64,000 nucleotides of DNA from a bacterium (GCA_024742665.1 JANSYA010000009.1:62001-126000); one strand, 5' to 3'; counted from the first letter of the stretch, positions 9,401-17,852 are shown. Made by a program: numbers and translations. The notes: generated by a model not told the origin, from the letters alone.

Positions 9401-10164
9401 AAGTGCACCAGAGCCGTGTCGTAGTCTTTCGCGCGAAAGGCGGTATTACCCTCTTCGAGCTTTGCGGCCATACGACTCGCCTGCCCGCCCTTCGCGGCGT
9501 CTTTCAGCTTCGGATTGATGGCCCTGGCTTTTTTGAAATACTCTTCCGAGGCTTCGTACTGTTTGAGTTCGAGCGCCACGTCGCCGAGCTGCATATAAAC
9601 CTGGTCCAGGTGTTTGAAGCCCTTTACCTCGGCCTTCTTTAAGTACGTGTCCGCCTTTTCGTAGTCCCGCAGGTTTTTGTACGTCGTGCCGACCTTGTAT
9701 GAGTACACCGGATCTTCGGGATAGGTTTCATGCAGTCGCAGATAGCGTTTCTGGGCTTCGCCGAGATCCCCCAGGGCCGTATATACCGTGCCGATCGTCA
9801 GGAGCAGCTGCTGATCGGTCGGATTCAGGGCTTCGCTCTTCAAATAAGCATCGAGAGATTCTTCGGTCTTGTTTTGCTGATAGAGAACCGTGCCAATCAG
9901 ATAGTGGCCTTCGAAGGTTTCGTGAACCTCGATCGATTCCCGGGCCAGCTTCAGCGCTTCGGGATAGCGCTTGCGCAGGTACAGGCGATTGGCGGCGTTC
10001 ACCATCTCCTGAGCCTTTTGGTATTTGACCGGATCTTTGATCTTCGAAAGATCCTGGCTTTGCGCGCTGGACATCCGCGCGGGCGGCGTCAAACAGGCCG
10101 GCCCCAGAACGGCGGCCAGCAGAGCCACGCCCAGGATTTTAGACAGATACACGGATTTGGTCAT
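6481..10164 (-). CDS. Giant TPR lipoprotein with C-terminal beta-propeller
   Basis: A predicted 1227-aa lipoprotein. The reading frame is open upstream to 10371, but the ATG at 10164 is preferred because it starts a clean lipoprotein signal (MTKSVYLSKILGVALLAAVL, then GPAC). Residues about 45-930 are many tetratricopeptide repeats, shown by recurrent patterns such as YLIGTVLYQQNKTEESLDAY, LGSAYHKQKNYRSALSTFER and LNLAYTLLDDRRYVDARREF. The last 300 residues carry repeated blades of the type LLLVEVGRLVAYDSSGKKER, typical of PQQ/WD-like beta-propellers. It is probably an envelope-anchored scaffold that gathers other proteins. It follows the PEGA lipoprotein gene after 100 nt. The 194 nt between its stop and the HAMP gene hold no further gene that I can support. 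Confidence 0.88.
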   Translation of the reverse strand: MTKSVYLSKILGVALLAAVLGPACLTPPARMSSAQSQDLSKIKDPVKYQKAQEMVNAANRLYLRKRYPEALKLARESIEVHETFEGHYLIGTVLYQQNKTEESLDAYLKSEALNPTDQQLLLTIGTVYTALGDLGEAQKRYLRLHETYPEDPVYSYKVGTTYKNLRDYEKADTYLKKAEVKGFKHLDQVYMQLGDVALELKQYEASEEYFKKARAINPKLKDAAKGGQASRMAAKLEEGNTAFRAKDYDTALVHFNAAKKLGPGQAAPFILSGSTYLVTEKYDLARKDLLKATELNPADPKGYSLLGSAYHKQKNYRSALSTFERGLKVAPESFEMLNKQGLVLRDREETSRAIDSFSRAVRIQPDYLPARLNLAYTLLDDRRYVDARREFETAQKIAPKDSEVARGTQLVEIYTVLDRGDRFFKERRFSQALTEYRKALKIRSDIPIVYNSLGQTEIARKKYSPAEGHYKKALTLDANNIPALQGLLRVYSVQRKPTQERETLARLQKLTRNDITAAITLGRIKEDAGKLAEAEKYYLGLMKSNPDAKPLKRRLGYVYYKQGLALNKRENYKGALGKFEKAEKFNPEIPQLPETLKVVRENIQYASLLPRLKKAERLFSQARYREALPLYERVYKELKRPLILVKIANCHISLGDEQKGLAMLENAEKESPAGDVEVSEAIYNYLLQKGKVDRARAGFQRIVETHEDAYYSWYKLGVIDLMKKEPKAAVTNFNRSVIYKPDFAVGYIARGVALYETGAKDRARLEFEEALKRDREAVLASFNIGVLFYNEDMLDKAKKIFLDLAKEFPEYCDPRYQLSYIYFREGDLDAAEKEVNYCLKRNEEARFHWALAQIRAKRYEKTKSPTDANAARAVYRDIIAKYPTSSYTEESRQALRKISPDSRIVQPYALRGNSRKAPLLYNGNLLLVEVGRLVAYDSSGKKERWSVKTPSPVVDIYADHLLHVLSADGKVSLYELSAGARLAEFQAPAGARYLTGSYNRIGVGYLSGKGAAARSGLAVFDRSGSELARYADAPAASRFHSLGGSFLRVDRVGNNAVVNVLPAPGAADSGAGSLKVPFARLRALPQIEDDGRSLYLFAPGDRVAIVNVGADRKAELAGRVTVPRSTARVELQRRKDGKTQILVPAPSNVTVYDTSGKQLRRIALPKPLASQFSLRALPDDRLLYLGTDGRMRSVDFNGKEQWQLKLPTTRARTPRGARVEEAYSIYY

Positions 10165-10184
10165 TGAATTATTCCAGCGGTTCG

Positions 10185-10218
10185 CGGATTTGCGAATCGA
10201 ATCGGATTTGCGAATCGA
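10185..10218. repeat. Two tandem 16-bp direct repeats ahead of the TPR gene
   Basis: CGGATTTGCGAATCGA occurs at 10185-10200 and again at 10203-10218 (period 18). It is followed by several copies of a TCAATC/GAATC motif up to about 10275. The block sits in the 100-nt gap between the PEGA gene and the TPR start and could be a regulator site or simple slippage. Confidence 0.6.
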
Positions 10219-10264
10219 GAGCCTGAGGTCAGACATCGAGTCAATCGTTCCATCAATCATCGAA

Positions 10265-11992
10265 TCAATCATCATAGAGCCCCCTGCCGGAACGAATGCG
10301 CAGGCTGCGGGCCAGCTCGCGACCGTCCGCAGACTCCGCGTCGGTCCACAGCACAACGCTCGCCGCGCCACCGCTGTTGTAGGGGCCTTCGTAGACTACG
10401 TCGCCGTCGATTTCCACCTGCAGACGATTCTCGACTTTATCGTAGCGAAAGCGCACGGGATACAGATTGCCTTCGCGCTGCTTAATCGTCTCAAAACTCA
10501 GGGGCGCCACCGGTGAACCGCCGGTGAACCGCTCCAGCGTATACACTTTGCCGGAAATCCGAACCAGAATAGTTTCCTGCTCCTGATTCACCAGACCGAA
10601 GGTCAGCGCGTTGCCCGCTGCCTGGCGCACCACCAGAGTCATATCGAAAGAGTTCGTCACCATCGGCCGCGAAGTCAGGCCCAGACGGCCCTGGGTCGCA
10701 CTGCCAGGCTGGAGACGAAAGGCCAGGCCGCCGTCGCCCGCGAACTCGGGTTTGACGCCTTCGGCTTCCGCGCTGAGCGACCAGTAGTCGGAACTCATAA
10801 GATCTTTCGTAAAGCTTTCATCGTAGCGGGTAAAAAACACGCGACCGGCATTCTGACCGCCGGCCACTTCCACCGCCGATTCGCCGACCACTTCAAATCC
10901 CTGGCCTTCCATCGAGCGCGAAACTTCCAGCGAGTACGATCCCGGGTCGATGCTGGTGATATACAGCGGGGTCCGGCCGCGAATCGTGCCGTCCATCGAG
11001 ACGCGCTGGCCCGGCGGCGCCGAAAGCACGCTGAGGCTGCTCGCGCCCTGATCATCGGGCCAGGTAATAAAAAGGTCGCGGTCGCGGCCGGCGCGAATTT
11101 GAATTTCGCGCGCAATCGCTTCATAGCCGGGGCGCTTGAGCTCCAGGCGATAGAGGCCTTCGCGGAGACGTTCGCCGCTGATGGGCACGCTGCCCAGAGC
11201 CCGACGCTTTTTGTCTCCGGCGATCAGCACGACTTCCGTCTCCGGGCTCGAAGATTGCACCGAAAGATTCGCCGTCACCGATCGCAGAACGAGATCGCGC
11301 ACGGAAGACTTGCCGTCGCCGGTAAACTCCAACTGCGGCGACTGGCCCGCTTCTAAAAATTCCACCCGACGCTTCGCACGATCGCGAAAGAACTCCGCCT
11401 GATGCGCGGGGTCAATGACCCGTTTTACGATGCGGGCGTTCTGCACGAACTCGCCGAACGAATCGCCCGTGACCGGGTCCAGCAATCGCAGAGCGACCTT
11501 CGCCTGGTCTTCGCCGGCGGTCTGCACCTGGATCGAAGCCACGGCGTCCGCCTGCAGTTCGGCCAGATATTTGCGGCTGGTCGGCCCGACTGTGCCGAGA
11601 TCCGCAGCGACCTGGGCCGGAGGCGTGACCAGCTTCACGTCCGGAAACTTGAGCAGGTGCGCCATCTTTAAGAACGCGATATCGCGCAGAGGCCCCGGAA
11701 GGCCGCCGGCGCTCGCGTCATTGTGTAAAACCAGCTGAATCGCGGGGCGCCCGGTCTTTCGCAGCTTGAAGTCCTCCGCATCCTGCACCGGACTGCCCTG
11801 CCCCGCCAGCAAACGCATCTCCGGCAAAATCGGATCAGCGGCGGGAGCCGGAATTGGGCGCACGCTGGCGCAGGCGATCCAGAAAGCGGCCGCGCCTGCA
11901 ATTAAAATCAAGCTGGCAAAACGGACTGCGAAGAAGTTCGCTCCGGCCCGGACTGAGGATCCGGAACGCGGCTCTATATTGGAAAATTTCAT
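10265..11992 (-). CDS. PEGA-domain lipoprotein with C-terminal jelly-roll-like domain
   Basis: A 575-aa predicted lipoprotein: the N-terminal hydrophobic stretch LILIAGAAAFWIAC ends in a lipobox-like Cys. Residues about 75-220 (RPAIQLVLHND... PTSRKYLAELQADAVASIQV) look like a periplasmic ligand- or peptidoglycan-side domain. About 255-305 and 316-385 are two PEGA-like beta domains; the clearest is SVLSAPPGQRVSMDGTIRGR followed by TPLYITSIDPGSYSLEVSR. The last 170 residues resemble a concanavalin/LamG-like sheet (FDMTLVVRQAAGNALTFGLV, VEIDGDVVYEGPY). PEGA domains are usually found in surface or periplasmic proteins. It lies between the FecR lipoprotein (with a terminator between) and the TPR gene. 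Confidence 0.85.
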   Translation of the reverse strand: MKFSNIEPRSGSSVRAGANFFAVRFASLILIAGAAAFWIACASVRPIPAPAADPILPEMRLLAGQGSPVQDAEDFKLRKTGRPAIQLVLHNDASAGGLPGPLRDIAFLKMAHLLKFPDVKLVTPPAQVAADLGTVGPTSRKYLAELQADAVASIQVQTAGEDQAKVALRLLDPVTGDSFGEFVQNARIVKRVIDPAHQAEFFRDRAKRRVEFLEAGQSPQLEFTGDGKSSVRDLVLRSVTANLSVQSSSPETEVVLIAGDKKRRALGSVPISGERLREGLYRLELKRPGYEAIAREIQIRAGRDRDLFITWPDDQGASSLSVLSAPPGQRVSMDGTIRGRTPLYITSIDPGSYSLEVSRSMEGQGFEVVGESAVEVAGGQNAGRVFFTRYDESFTKDLMSSDYWSLSAEAEGVKPEFAGDGGLAFRLQPGSATQGRLGLTSRPMVTNSFDMTLVVRQAAGNALTFGLVNQEQETILVRISGKVYTLERFTGGSPVAPLSFETIKQREGNLYPVRFRYDKVENRLQVEIDGDVVYEGPYNSGGAASVVLWTDAESADGRELARSLRIRSGRGLYDD

Positions 11993-12090
11993 AATCTTTT
12001 GTACGAATATTCTGAAGCTGGTGGGGATGTACCAGCATTATTCACATTTAGGGCTTGCGTCAACTGAAAGTGAATGAAAGTCCCGGCCCC

Positions 12091-12143
12091 AAACGAAAAA
12101 CGGCGGATAGCCCCTGGTTCACACCAGAGGACTTCCGCCGTTT
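12091..12143 (-). terminator. Intrinsic terminator after the FecR lipoprotein gene
   Basis: Perfect 10-bp stem AAACGGCGGA (12098-12107) / TCCGCCGTTT (12134-12143), with an inner CTGGT/ACCAG helix. Read on the minus strand it ends in a T run (A run at 12096-12100). It sits 30 nt past the FecR stop, so the PEGA gene likely has its own promoter or depends on read-through. Confidence 0.8.
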
Positions 12144-12172
12144 GAAAACGAAGATTGATCTGAACTTCGCGA

Positions 12173-13102
12173 TTATTCGGTATAGCTCGAAGAGGGCTTC
12201 AGCTGGATCGGATCGCCCTTCGTATCGCGCTTCAGGGTTTTAGAAACATCGGCGCGATCCGCGCGACTGACAGAATCCATTCCGCCTTCCCGGGCGTCAC
12301 GGGCAGCGCGATCTTCCATCGCGGTTTCTGCGCTCGCTTCGCCTTCTAGAACCTGCAGCTCGGGGCTGGTTTTGCGAATGTCGTCCAGCAGGCTGTTGAA
12401 TTCCAGCACGTTGGACTTCTGGAATACCGCCAGGGTCTTGATGGCATTCAAAGAATCTTCGGACAGCGGGCGAACCATGTTGCGGTTGATGCGGTTGAAG
12501 CCGTCGATCGTCATCTGGCTGTTCTTTTCGAGAATCACCTCTTCAGACTGGCCGGGCACCTGCACGGCAACCGCGCCGCTCAGAACCGCTACTTTGACCC
12601 GGGGATCTTTGCGGCTGTCGTCGACAGACATCATGAACGAAGTCCCGCGAACGCCGGCGATTGCCGTCGGTGACGCAATCGAAAAGCGATCGTTTTTGTC
12701 CTGGCGATTAATGAAAGATGCTACATTGCCGCGCTCCAGGCGCAGGCGGGCTTCCGAGCCGCCGGTGCTTTTCGTGAGCGACTGCACCTGCACGCGAGTG
12801 CCGGCGCCAATTTTCACAACGCCGTAGCCGGTGACCGCCAGATCAACGGAGGAGCCGTCGCCGGTGATCAGAAAGTCCTGAGCCTGCAGCTCCTGACCGG
12901 TCGTAATCGGCGATTGCTCGCCCGAACGCTCCAGCAAAACATCGCCAGCGGCGTGGCTTACGATGGTGCGGACCGTTGCCGGGCCGGCATTGGAATTGTC
13001 TTTCTGGCCGCAATATGCCAGCGTCGTCGTAGCGGCGATCAGGCTGGCTATCAGGAGCAGCCGGCTGGACAGCGTCTTGCTGTTGTTTACTAAAGAATTC
13101 AT
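12173..13102 (-). CDS. FecR-domain lipoprotein
   Basis: A predicted 309-aa lipoprotein with signal LLLIASLIAATTTLAYC (Cys about residue 31, a relaxed spirochaete-like lipobox). Residues about 50-165 form a FecR domain: GDVLLERSGE, the LRLERGNVASFI segment, and SPTAIAGVRGTSFMMSV, the best-conserved FecR signature. The C-terminal third is helical and charged. There is no FecI sigma factor beside it, so it is not a canonical FecIR pair; stand-alone FecR-domain lipoproteins are common in spirochaetes. The start at 13102 is supported by a GAGG ribosome-binding site 10 nt upstream; the frame extends 13 codons further without one. A strong terminator follows the stop. Confidence 0.87.
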   Translation of the reverse strand: MNSLVNNSKTLSSRLLLIASLIAATTTLAYCGQKDNSNAGPATVRTIVSHAAGDVLLERSGEQSPITTGQELQAQDFLITGDGSSVDLAVTGYGVVKIGAGTRVQVQSLTKSTGGSEARLRLERGNVASFINRQDKNDRFSIASPTAIAGVRGTSFMMSVDDSRKDPRVKVAVLSGAVAVQVPGQSEEVILEKNSQMTIDGFNRINRNMVRPLSEDSLNAIKTLAVFQKSNVLEFNSLLDDIRKTSPELQVLEGEASAETAMEDRAARDAREGGMDSVSRADRADVSKTLKRDTKGDPIQLKPSSSYTE

Positions 13103-13308
13103 CAGAATAACCTCAAATTTGGTCGGCCACCCGGTCGACATGCTTTCCTATCGGAAAACGCAGATCAAACCTTACCGAAATCAGGTCGCTTTGCGCCCCA
13201 AATCGGAAAATCGGCAGCCGCCTGTGGGAAAGCGAAGCCGCTGCGACCGCAGACACTCCCCATAATACTAATAACAAATTGATTCGAGCAGAATTGCAAT
13301 TTTATTAT

Positions 13309-13671
13309 TCAGGCTGCGAACTTTTTTTCGATGCTGTTCAGCCAGCGGCTGAAATCGCGATGATAATTCACCAGCCGCTTGACGTAGGCCCGGCGCTCTT
13401 CGAGTAGAACCTGGCGCGCTTCGGCAATGATTTCGGCCACGATTTCGCGGTGAAAGGACATGTGGCTCAGATAAAATTTGCGGGCGGGCTCTTCCATGGC
13501 GGCGACATCCCAGAGGCGGGCGCCTTCCGTAAAAGACTCCATCTCATTGAAAGCCCCTTCCAGATCAGATTCGTAGACGCTGTTCATCAGCGCCACTCGG
13601 TCCGTTACGTCGGAGAGCACATCGAACTGCGCTTCGACTTCTTGAAGGGTCATGATTGTATCGGTACTCAT
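13309..13671 (-). CDS. Small helical protein of unknown function
   Basis: A 120-aa, mostly acidic helical protein with no signal peptide or membrane segment. I do not recognise the family. The N-terminal half (VEAQFDVLSDVTDRVALMNS) and the C-terminal FHREIVAEIIAEARQVLLEE and VNYHRDFSRWLNSIEKKF are amphipathic helices, suggesting a small helical bundle or a binding partner. A GGAT sequence lies 5-8 nt before the ATG. It lies upstream of the FecR lipoprotein gene on the same strand with a 206-nt gap, so a joint transcript is possible but not shown. Confidence 0.7.
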   Translation of the reverse strand: MSTDTIMTLQEVEAQFDVLSDVTDRVALMNSVYESDLEGAFNEMESFTEGARLWDVAAMEEPARKFYLSHMSFHREIVAEIIAEARQVLLEERRAYVKRLVNYHRDFSRWLNSIEKKFAA

Positions 13672-13843
13672 CTGATATCCAAAGCCTCTGATTCGACCAT
13701 GGTTTAAAGACCCCCTGCAGTGTCAAACGGAATATGCCGCCCCGGTCGGCGAAATGGAAAAAGGCGCGCAGGCGCAAATCCACTGCTTATTTTAGTATAC
13801 AGCCTGCTCTCGTCCGCGGAAATGGTCGGGTTCTTTCTTTTTT

Positions 13844-13915
13844 CGGGATGTAGCGCAGGGGTAGCGCACCTCGTTCGGGACGAGGGGGTCGGAGGTTCAA
13901 ATCCTCTCATCCCGA
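13844..13915 (+). tRNA. tRNA-Pro(CGG)
   Basis: Full cloverleaf. The acceptor stem is CGGGATG (13844-13850) / CATCCCG (13908-13914) with discriminator A. The D arm has GCGCAGGGGTAGCGC; the anticodon stem-loop is CCTCG-TTCGGGA-CGAGG with CGG at positions 34-36; and the T arm is GGAGG-TTCAAAT-CCTCT. It reads proline codon CCG and closely resembles E. coli tRNA-Pro (ProK). The 3' CCA is not encoded, so a CCA-adding enzyme is required. It lies 20 nt before the MBL-fold gene and may be co-transcribed with it. Confidence 0.95.
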
Positions 13916-13935
13916 CATTCCTCTGGCAATTCGAT

Positions 13936-14979
13936 ATGTTAATCAAACTGCTCGGGGTTCGGGGGTCACTGCCGACCCCGCTACGCAATCAAGAATACCG
14001 CCAGAAACTGCGCGGCGTTGTGAGCGAAGCGATTCGGCAGGGCCTGGAAGACGAAACGCAAATCGATGCGTTTCTAAAAGATCTGCCGCCGCATCTCGGC
14101 CAGGTCTTCGGCGGGGACACCACCTGCATCGCCGTGCATCCCGCAAGCGGCGAAGACATTCCTTATATCGTGGACTGCGGCACCGCCCTGCGCCCCCTTG
14201 GCGATCGCCTGATGGAAGGCCCGTGCGGGCGCGGCGAAGGCAAAGTTCACATCTTCTTCACTCATACCCACTGGGATCATATTCAAGGGCTGCCTTTTTT
14301 CAAGCCGATGTACATCCCCGGCAACGAGATCTTCTTTTATTCGCCCTTCGATAATCTGGAGAGCCGCCTGACCCGCCAGCAGATCGATTTGTTTTTCCCG
14401 ATGCCTTTCGAGCAGAGCGCTTCGACGAAGCACTTCGTTACATTAAAAGAGGACGCGCCGATCCGCTTTGAAGACGGAACGACGGTCGACTTTTTTCCGC
14501 TGCGCCACCCGGGCGGCAGCTTCGCGTATCGCTTTCGCCGCGACGGCGCGAGTTTTATTTTCGCCACCGACTGCGAATTCACCGGCCAGGACCTGGAGCG
14601 GGATCGCGCGGACTTCGAATTCTTTTTGAACGCGGACCTGCTGGTTCTCGACGCGCAGTACACCCTCGACGATCACTTTTCGAAATTCGACTGGGGCCAT
14701 ACCAGCATCACCATGGCGATCAATATCGCCTGCAAGTGGGCGGTCAAAAATCTGGTGCTGACCCACCACGAACCGGCCTACTCCGACGCGAAGCTTTTTG
14801 AGAATTTCAAGTCGGCAATCGAACACAAACGCGCCCTGCAGGTCGAACGACCTCGCCTGTACATGGCGCGGGAAGGCATGCAAATCCAGGTCGGGCGCAG
14901 GGCGGCCGGCACGACGGAGGACGACGCGCGAGCGGACTCCGCATCGGCAGGCTCCGCACTGGAGGACTCCGGGCGATGA
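13936..14979 (+). CDS. MBL-fold metallo-hydrolase
   Basis: A predicted 347-aa metallo-beta-lactamase-fold hydrolase binding two metal ions. The metal motif is THTHWDHIQGLPFF (HxHxDH), preceded by a buried DCGTALRPLGDRL, with later metal ligands in RHPGGSFAY, FATDCEFTG and VLTHHEP. The N-terminus MLIKLLGVRGSLPTP is typical of a subgroup related to PhnP/RNase Z-like phosphodiesterases, but the substrate cannot be read from sequence. The start at 13936 is chosen because the frame upstream overlaps the tRNA; there is no strong ribosome-binding site, so a tRNA co-transcript is plausible. The next gene overlaps its stop by 4 nt (ATGA). Confidence 0.87.
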   Translation: MLIKLLGVRGSLPTPLRNQEYRQKLRGVVSEAIRQGLEDETQIDAFLKDLPPHLGQVFGGDTTCIAVHPASGEDIPYIVDCGTALRPLGDRLMEGPCGRGEGKVHIFFTHTHWDHIQGLPFFKPMYIPGNEIFFYSPFDNLESRLTRQQIDLFFPMPFEQSASTKHFVTLKEDAPIRFEDGTTVDFFPLRHPGGSFAYRFRRDGASFIFATDCEFTGQDLERDRADFEFFLNADLLVLDAQYTLDDHFSKFDWGHTSITMAINIACKWAVKNLVLTHHEPAYSDAKLFENFKSAIEHKRALQVERPRLYMAREGMQIQVGRRAAGTTEDDARADSASAGSALEDSGR

Positions 14980-15506
14980 TCGCCTTCGCCCGCGTCACCG
15001 GTCCGATCCTGCTGCTGGCCTTCGGCAGCACGGCCCTGGTTTTTACGGTACGCGACCGACTGATGTCGGACATCGAAGCCCGGATGCTAAAAGACGGGCA
15101 GTACACCTTTGCGACTCTCGATCGCGCGCAAAAACGCAAGACCTTTCTGGTCGGCGGCAAACGTTATTTCTACGCCTACTCCGGCCGCTATCGCAATACG
15201 GCTTTCCAGCAAACCAAAGAAGTTTCATCACAGTACTATCATCTCAACTCGGAAGGCAAGAACGTCGAAGTGCTCGTCTTTCGCGACGCGGCCGGCAATT
15301 TCCATACGCATCTGCGAGGGAACTCGCATCCCTTCGCCGAAGACTTCAGCGGCCTGCGCAATTTCTCGATCAGCCTGGCGGCGATCGGCATGCTGCTGAC
15401 GGCCTTCGGCTGGCTCAGGCGCCGGATCGATTTTTCAGACGACGCGATCGACGGCGACGCCGAGAAGCAATCGCCGACCGGCGCGCCGGCGAAAGGATCG
15501 GCCTGA
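14976..15506 (+). CDS. Two-TM protein with periplasmic loop, unknown function
   Basis: A 176-aa membrane protein with TM1 about residues 7-25 (VTGPILLLAFGSTALVFTV) and TM2 about 128-146 (ISLAAIGMLLTAFGWL). The intervening about 100 residues (AQKRKTFLVGGKRYFYAYSG, SSQYYHLNSEGKNVEVLVF) are polar and should lie outside the membrane, suggesting a small periplasmic sensor or assembly factor. I do not recognise a family. It overlaps the MBL gene by 4 nt (ATGA) and the glycerate kinase gene by 1 nt (TGATG), so it is one operon with them. Confidence 0.75.
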   Translation: MIAFARVTGPILLLAFGSTALVFTVRDRLMSDIEARMLKDGQYTFATLDRAQKRKTFLVGGKRYFYAYSGRYRNTAFQQTKEVSSQYYHLNSEGKNVEVLVFRDAAGNFHTHLRGNSHPFAEDFSGLRNFSISLAAIGMLLTAFGWLRRRIDFSDDAIDGDAEKQSPTGAPAKGSA

Positions 15507-16960
15507 TGCGCGTTCTGATTGCGCCGGACAAATTCAAAGGCACCCTCAGCGCGGCGGCCGCCGCCCGGGCCATGCGCGCCGGAGTCCAGGACGCCCTGGC
15601 AGACGGTGCGAAGAATTTCGCGCGCGGCTCCGGCGAGACCAAAGACATTGAATTCTCAATTGAATGCAAACCGCTGGCCGACGGCGGCGAAGGCAGCCAT
15701 GACTGCCTGCGGGAACTTTCAGAATCAGCGGGCCTCGATCTACTCCTGCGCGAAAACAGCGCAAGGCTCGCCGATCCCAACGGCGCTCCGCGAGCGGTGT
15801 CGTATCTGGAATCCGATCCGACAAATCGCGGCGAGCGCGGACTGCACTGCTATCTCGAAACGGCTCTGGCGATCGGCCTGACCCTGCCCGGCGCGCGCAA
15901 GCAGTCGATCCTGGATCGTACAACGCGCGGCGTCGGCGAATGGATGGCGGCGCGGATCGCCGACGATGCGGCGACGGACGCGCCGATCGCGCTGCATTTA
16001 TTTCTGGGCGGCAGCGGCACGAGCGACGGCGGCTTTGGTCTGGCACGGGCGCTGGGCTTTCGTTTTTTACGAGCGACGCAGCCGAATAACCACGCGGCTC
16101 CCGAACAGGCGAGCGGCACAGGCGTCGGCGAGGAGATCGAAAGCTTTCGCGAAGTGCTTGCGGCGCAGTCGGTCGTCGCGCCGAAATCTATTTCGACAGC
16201 GGCAGCGACGGGCGCGTCCAGAGCGATCGCCGTGCATGTTTACACGGATGTCCAGAACCCGCTCGACGGCCCCGATGGAGCCGCGCGACTCTTCGGACCC
16301 CAGAAAGGAGCGAACGCGGCGGAAGTCGAAGCCCTGGAAGAACGACTGGCGCACATGGGCCGCCTCTTCGAAGACATGCGCGCGCGACTTGCGGAGGGCG
16401 ACGCAGCCCGCCGAAATGCCGGCCCTGAAGCAGCTTCGCGCGACATAGCGCAAAGCTCCGAACCGCTGTATCGTCGACCCGGCGCCGGGGCCGCGGGCGG
16501 CCTGGCTCTGCCTTTGCTGTACTGGCCGGCGGCCACGATCCACTTTCGATCGGGCATTGACTTCTTCCTGGAAGCGGCGGGGCTGGACGAACTGCTCGTA
16601 AAAAAACATGACGAGCGCCCGGAGCTGATCATCAGCGGCGAAGGCGCGACCGATCGCGGCAGCCTCCAGGGCAAAGTCGTCGCGGGACTGGGCCGCTGCC
16701 TGAGCGCGACGCAGCAACAAGGGGGCGATTCGAAGAGTCCACCGCCGCCCCTGCTGATTGTAAGCGGCATGATTCCCGCGGCGGATCGGGCGGCGCTCGT
16801 CGCGGCGGGTTTTCCTCATTTGTATGATACGAATGCGGCCTGCGGCAAGGCCTGGCCGCTGACACCGGAACAGGCGCGCGATCGGCTGCGGAAAACGACG
16901 GCCTTCGCCCTGCGCGACTATTTTAAGAATCATGGCCCGGAATCAGCGCGCGGCGAATAA
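15506..16960 (+). CDS. Glycerate kinase
   Basis: A predicted 484-aa glycerate kinase of the GlxK/GarK type, phosphorylating D-glycerate to a phosphoglycerate that enters glycolysis. The N-terminus VLIAPDKFKGTLSA, the glycine-rich LFLGGSGTSDGGFGLARALG and the C-terminal GEGATDRGSLQGKVVAGL are all family hallmarks; ADGGEGS lies near residue 58. It is about 100 residues longer than usual (about 380), because of polar insertions near 200-240 and 290-330. The ATG at 15506 shares a base with the preceding stop. Together with pyruvate kinase in this window it suggests active lower glycolysis. Confidence 0.9.
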   Translation: MRVLIAPDKFKGTLSAAAAARAMRAGVQDALADGAKNFARGSGETKDIEFSIECKPLADGGEGSHDCLRELSESAGLDLLLRENSARLADPNGAPRAVSYLESDPTNRGERGLHCYLETALAIGLTLPGARKQSILDRTTRGVGEWMAARIADDAATDAPIALHLFLGGSGTSDGGFGLARALGFRFLRATQPNNHAAPEQASGTGVGEEIESFREVLAAQSVVAPKSISTAAATGASRAIAVHVYTDVQNPLDGPDGAARLFGPQKGANAAEVEALEERLAHMGRLFEDMRARLAEGDAARRNAGPEAASRDIAQSSEPLYRRPGAGAAGGLALPLLYWPAATIHFRSGIDFFLEAAGLDELLVKKHDERPELIISGEGATDRGSLQGKVVAGLGRCLSATQQQGGDSKSPPPPLLIVSGMIPAADRAALVAAGFPHLYDTNAACGKAWPLTPEQARDRLRKTTAFALRDYFKNHGPESARGE

Positions 16961-17000
16961 GGGCGCGCCGATTTACGCAACACCAGAGCGAAGCACCATC

Positions 17001-17852
17001 ATGCCAGACAAGACCAGAGCGATCGATCTCGCCATCTCCCCCTGCCCGAACGACACTTTCATCTTTCATCACCTGAAAGAAAACGGCGCAGAGCTGCTCG
17101 GCGCACCCCTCCGCCTGGACTTCGCCGACGTCGAGGAACTGAATCGCCGCGCCCTTGAGGAGCAGCGCCACGCAATCACCAAGCTTTCGTTTTTCGCCAT
17201 GAGTCGCCTGGGCGATTCCTACGAGATGCTAAATAACGGCGGCGCCCTCGGTCGCGGCTGCGGCCCCCTGCTGATTACGAATCAAAGCGGCAAGATCGAT
17301 GATCCGCGAAGCATACGTCGCGTGCTGATTCCCGGGCAGTACACGACGGCCAATCTGCTGACGCATCTATTCTTCGCCGACCAGGGCCTGAGCGCCGACG
17401 AAATCAAGGCGATCGAATTCGAAGCGGTGCGCTACGAACAAATTCTGCCGGCGCTGCAAAACGGCCGGGCGGATTTCGGGGTGATCATTCACGAAGAGCG
17501 TTTCACGTACGAACGCGCGGGACTGCTGCCGGTTCGAGATCTCGGAGCGTGGTGGGAAGAGAGCACCGGCCTGCCGATCCCGCTGGGATGCATCGCCGTG
17601 CGCAAAGACCTGATCACGGCGGGCCTGAAGAAAGAAAGTATCGAAGCAGCAATCCGCGCATCGATCGCCCACGCATACGAGCACCCGGGCGACAGCAAAG
17701 CCTTCATCAAAGAGCACTCCCAGGCTCTCGAAGACCCGGTGATCGCGGCGCATATTGATTTGTATGTAAACGATTTCTCCCGGGACCTGGGTGCCGAAGG
17801 CCAGCGCGCCGCGCAGGAACTTTTTCGCCGCGCGGCGGACGCCGGAATTTGA
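17001..17852 (+). CDS. mqnD: 1,4-dihydroxy-6-naphthoate synthase (futalosine pathway)
   Basis: A predicted MqnD enzyme that makes 1,4-dihydroxy-6-naphthoate from cyclic dehypoxanthine futalosine in the alternative menaquinone pathway. The sequence ISPCPNDTFIFHHLKE, then TKLSFFAMSRLGDSYEMLNN and GRGCGPLLI are diagnostic. The later DFGVIIHEERFTYERAGL is also characteristic. The start MPDKTR at 17001 gives 283 aa, the usual length; an upstream ATG at 16932 would overlap the glycerate kinase gene by 29 nt. The protein fold is periplasmic-binding-protein-like but it is cytosolic. It matches the ubiE gene at 3.2 kb. Confidence 0.93.
   Translation: MPDKTRAIDLAISPCPNDTFIFHHLKENGAELLGAPLRLDFADVEELNRRALEEQRHAITKLSFFAMSRLGDSYEMLNNGGALGRGCGPLLITNQSGKIDDPRSIRRVLIPGQYTTANLLTHLFFADQGLSADEIKAIEFEAVRYEQILPALQNGRADFGVIIHEERFTYERAGLLPVRDLGAWWEESTGLPIPLGCIAVRKDLITAGLKKESIEAAIRASIAHAYEHPGDSKAFIKEHSQALEDPVIAAHIDLYVNDFSRDLGAEGQRAAQELFRRAADAGI

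Noticed and set aside
10165..10371. N-terminal extension of the TPR lipoprotein frame
   Set aside because: It overlaps the PEGA gene and lacks a signal; the lipoprotein signal begins at 10164.
13720..13935. Upstream extension of the MBL-fold gene
   Set aside because: It runs through the tRNA-Pro gene and shows no conserved sequence.
14798..15505. Upstream extension of glycerate kinase
   Set aside because: It overlaps the MBL and two-TM genes out of their frames; the family N-terminus begins at 15506.
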